Assembly: GCF_003073045.1 (NCBI RefSeq) | Contig: NC_037591.1 | Span: 25,763,319 to 25,827,318, forward strand | Reading direction: 5' to 3' | DNA: 64,000 nucleotides | From: Pomacea canaliculata | Lineage: Eukaryota > Mollusca > Gastropoda > Architaenioglossa > Ampullariidae | In this document: positions 63,327-64,000 of the stretch, piece after piece | Position numbering within the stretch: the stretch's first letter is position 1 | Layout of the letters: the number at the start of each line of letters is the position of its first letter | The notes under the pieces: model-generated | The model's input: only the letters and a program-made list of their open reading frames with translations | The model's database searches: none | Told to the model about the DNA's origin: nothing | Position numbers and translations under genes: made by a program

Positions 63327-64000
63327 AGCTAAACCTAGAAAGATCATGGCACTTTATCTTTTCACGGACGTGTATAGGTGATTGCTGTCTGTCTCCCGAG
63401 ACCAACGCTTAGCCTCTTGCGAAGTTCTCCGCTGTTAGTTTCGGCGAGCCTTAACAATGAATGGGAATAAACTGGAAGCTTAGTACACACCTGCCTAGTT
63501 TTAGTAGTTAACTGGATCTCCCAGCAGTCCAGTGAACAGGTTCGTGATCTTTTGGTCCCCGACGGGCGAGCTATCGGCACAAATCATACGATAAAGAAAT
63601 CCTGTCTTTTCATCTTTCGCTTACTAATGTCACCTTTTCTGTGCAAATATGCATATGAAATGACACAGAACGTATAGTGTTACACAGATACATGCATCAA
63701 TATCTTTATGCATGCATGCATCTTTACTCAGAAATATTAGAAGTTTGAAGTATTACGGTAGGATTTATTTGTCACTCTACAGACTGTATAATTCATTTTG
63801 AAGGACTATGGACTACAAGCAGGAAGCAGTTTACTGTATTTAATGCCGTCATAGTCTACCACTAGGCTATCCGCTGCCCATCTGTACGTGTAAAACGCAT
63901 ACTTGGGTATTATCTATATATATATACACACATTTACATATTACATATTATGCGAATAACGTTCATGTATTATTATTTTAGATCTTTTAATATCGACGTA
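63327..64000. other. 3' flank of P450-8 with a second copy of the unassigned repeat
   Basis: The part at 63375-63560 is the second copy of the repeat found in intron 5 of P450-7. On both sides stand pieces of the 3' flank (a gggcgagct-tcggc phrase occurs at 63307 and again at 63564). This suggests insertion with local duplication. The remainder to the window end is AT-rich and holds no gene. Confidence 0.5.

Overview
The window is animal nuclear DNA: AT-rich, with spliced genes (GT-AG introns), TATA boxes, microsatellites, a non-LTR retrotransposon end, tRNA-derived SINEs and small inverted-repeat transposons. A mollusc, probably a gastropod, is my best guess. It rests on the P450 type and the SINE body, both recalled from general knowledge and not tested by a search.

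The window is a tandem array of eight complete microsomal-type cytochrome P450 genes, all on the + strand, called here P450-1 to P450-8 (starts at 2085, 9824, 18962, 28911, 36979, 44542, 51416, 59537). A broken ninth copy lies at about 25.7-26.9 kb. Every intact gene has the same seven coding exons with intron phases 0,0,0,1,0,2 and encodes 519-536 residues. Each has an N-terminal membrane anchor, a proline hinge (PPGPSG), WxxxR in helix C, ExxR in helix K, an FRPERF motif and the heme loop PFGxGxRxCPGE. They look like clan 2 (CYP2-like) enzymes of the endoplasmic reticulum. Substrates cannot be read from the sequence.

Two subfamilies are visible. Genes 1, 2, 7 and 8 carry A-A-F-[IV]-T in helix I; genes 3, 4, 5 and 6 carry [AG]-G-Y-A-T. 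Both lack the acidic residue of the usual AGx[DE]T motif. Genes 1 and 7 are partners, as are 2 and 8, so the 1-2 and 7-8 blocks look like copies of one ancestral pair flanking 3-ψ-4-5-6. Genes 4 and 5 are the youngest pair. Gene 1 looks chimeric: its promoter and most of exon 1 resemble gene 3, and the rest resembles gene 7.

Region by region: 1-500, LINE 3' end; 525-2080, upstream unit of gene 1; 2.1-6.8 kb, gene 1; 6.8-9.75 kb, spacer with an AT-rich palindromic repeat, a possible lone exon and a hAT-type MITE; 9.8-14.9 kb, gene 2; 14.9-18.9 kb, spacer; 19.0-23.1 kb, gene 3; 23.1-28.8 kb, spacer with a TTAA-flanked MITE, the pseudogene and a second MITE; 28.9-33.4 kb, gene 4; 33.4-36.9 kb, spacer; 37.0-41.2 kb, gene 5; 41.2-44.5 kb, spacer; 44.5-48.7 kb, gene 6; 48.7-51.3 kb, spacer with a SINE; 51.4-56.8 kb, gene 7; 56.8-59.5 kb, spacer; 59.5-63.3 kb, gene 8; 63.3-64 kb, 3' flank. 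Spacer sequences recur between genes, so the duplicated unit was gene plus flank. I found no RNA gene and no convincing non-P450 protein gene.
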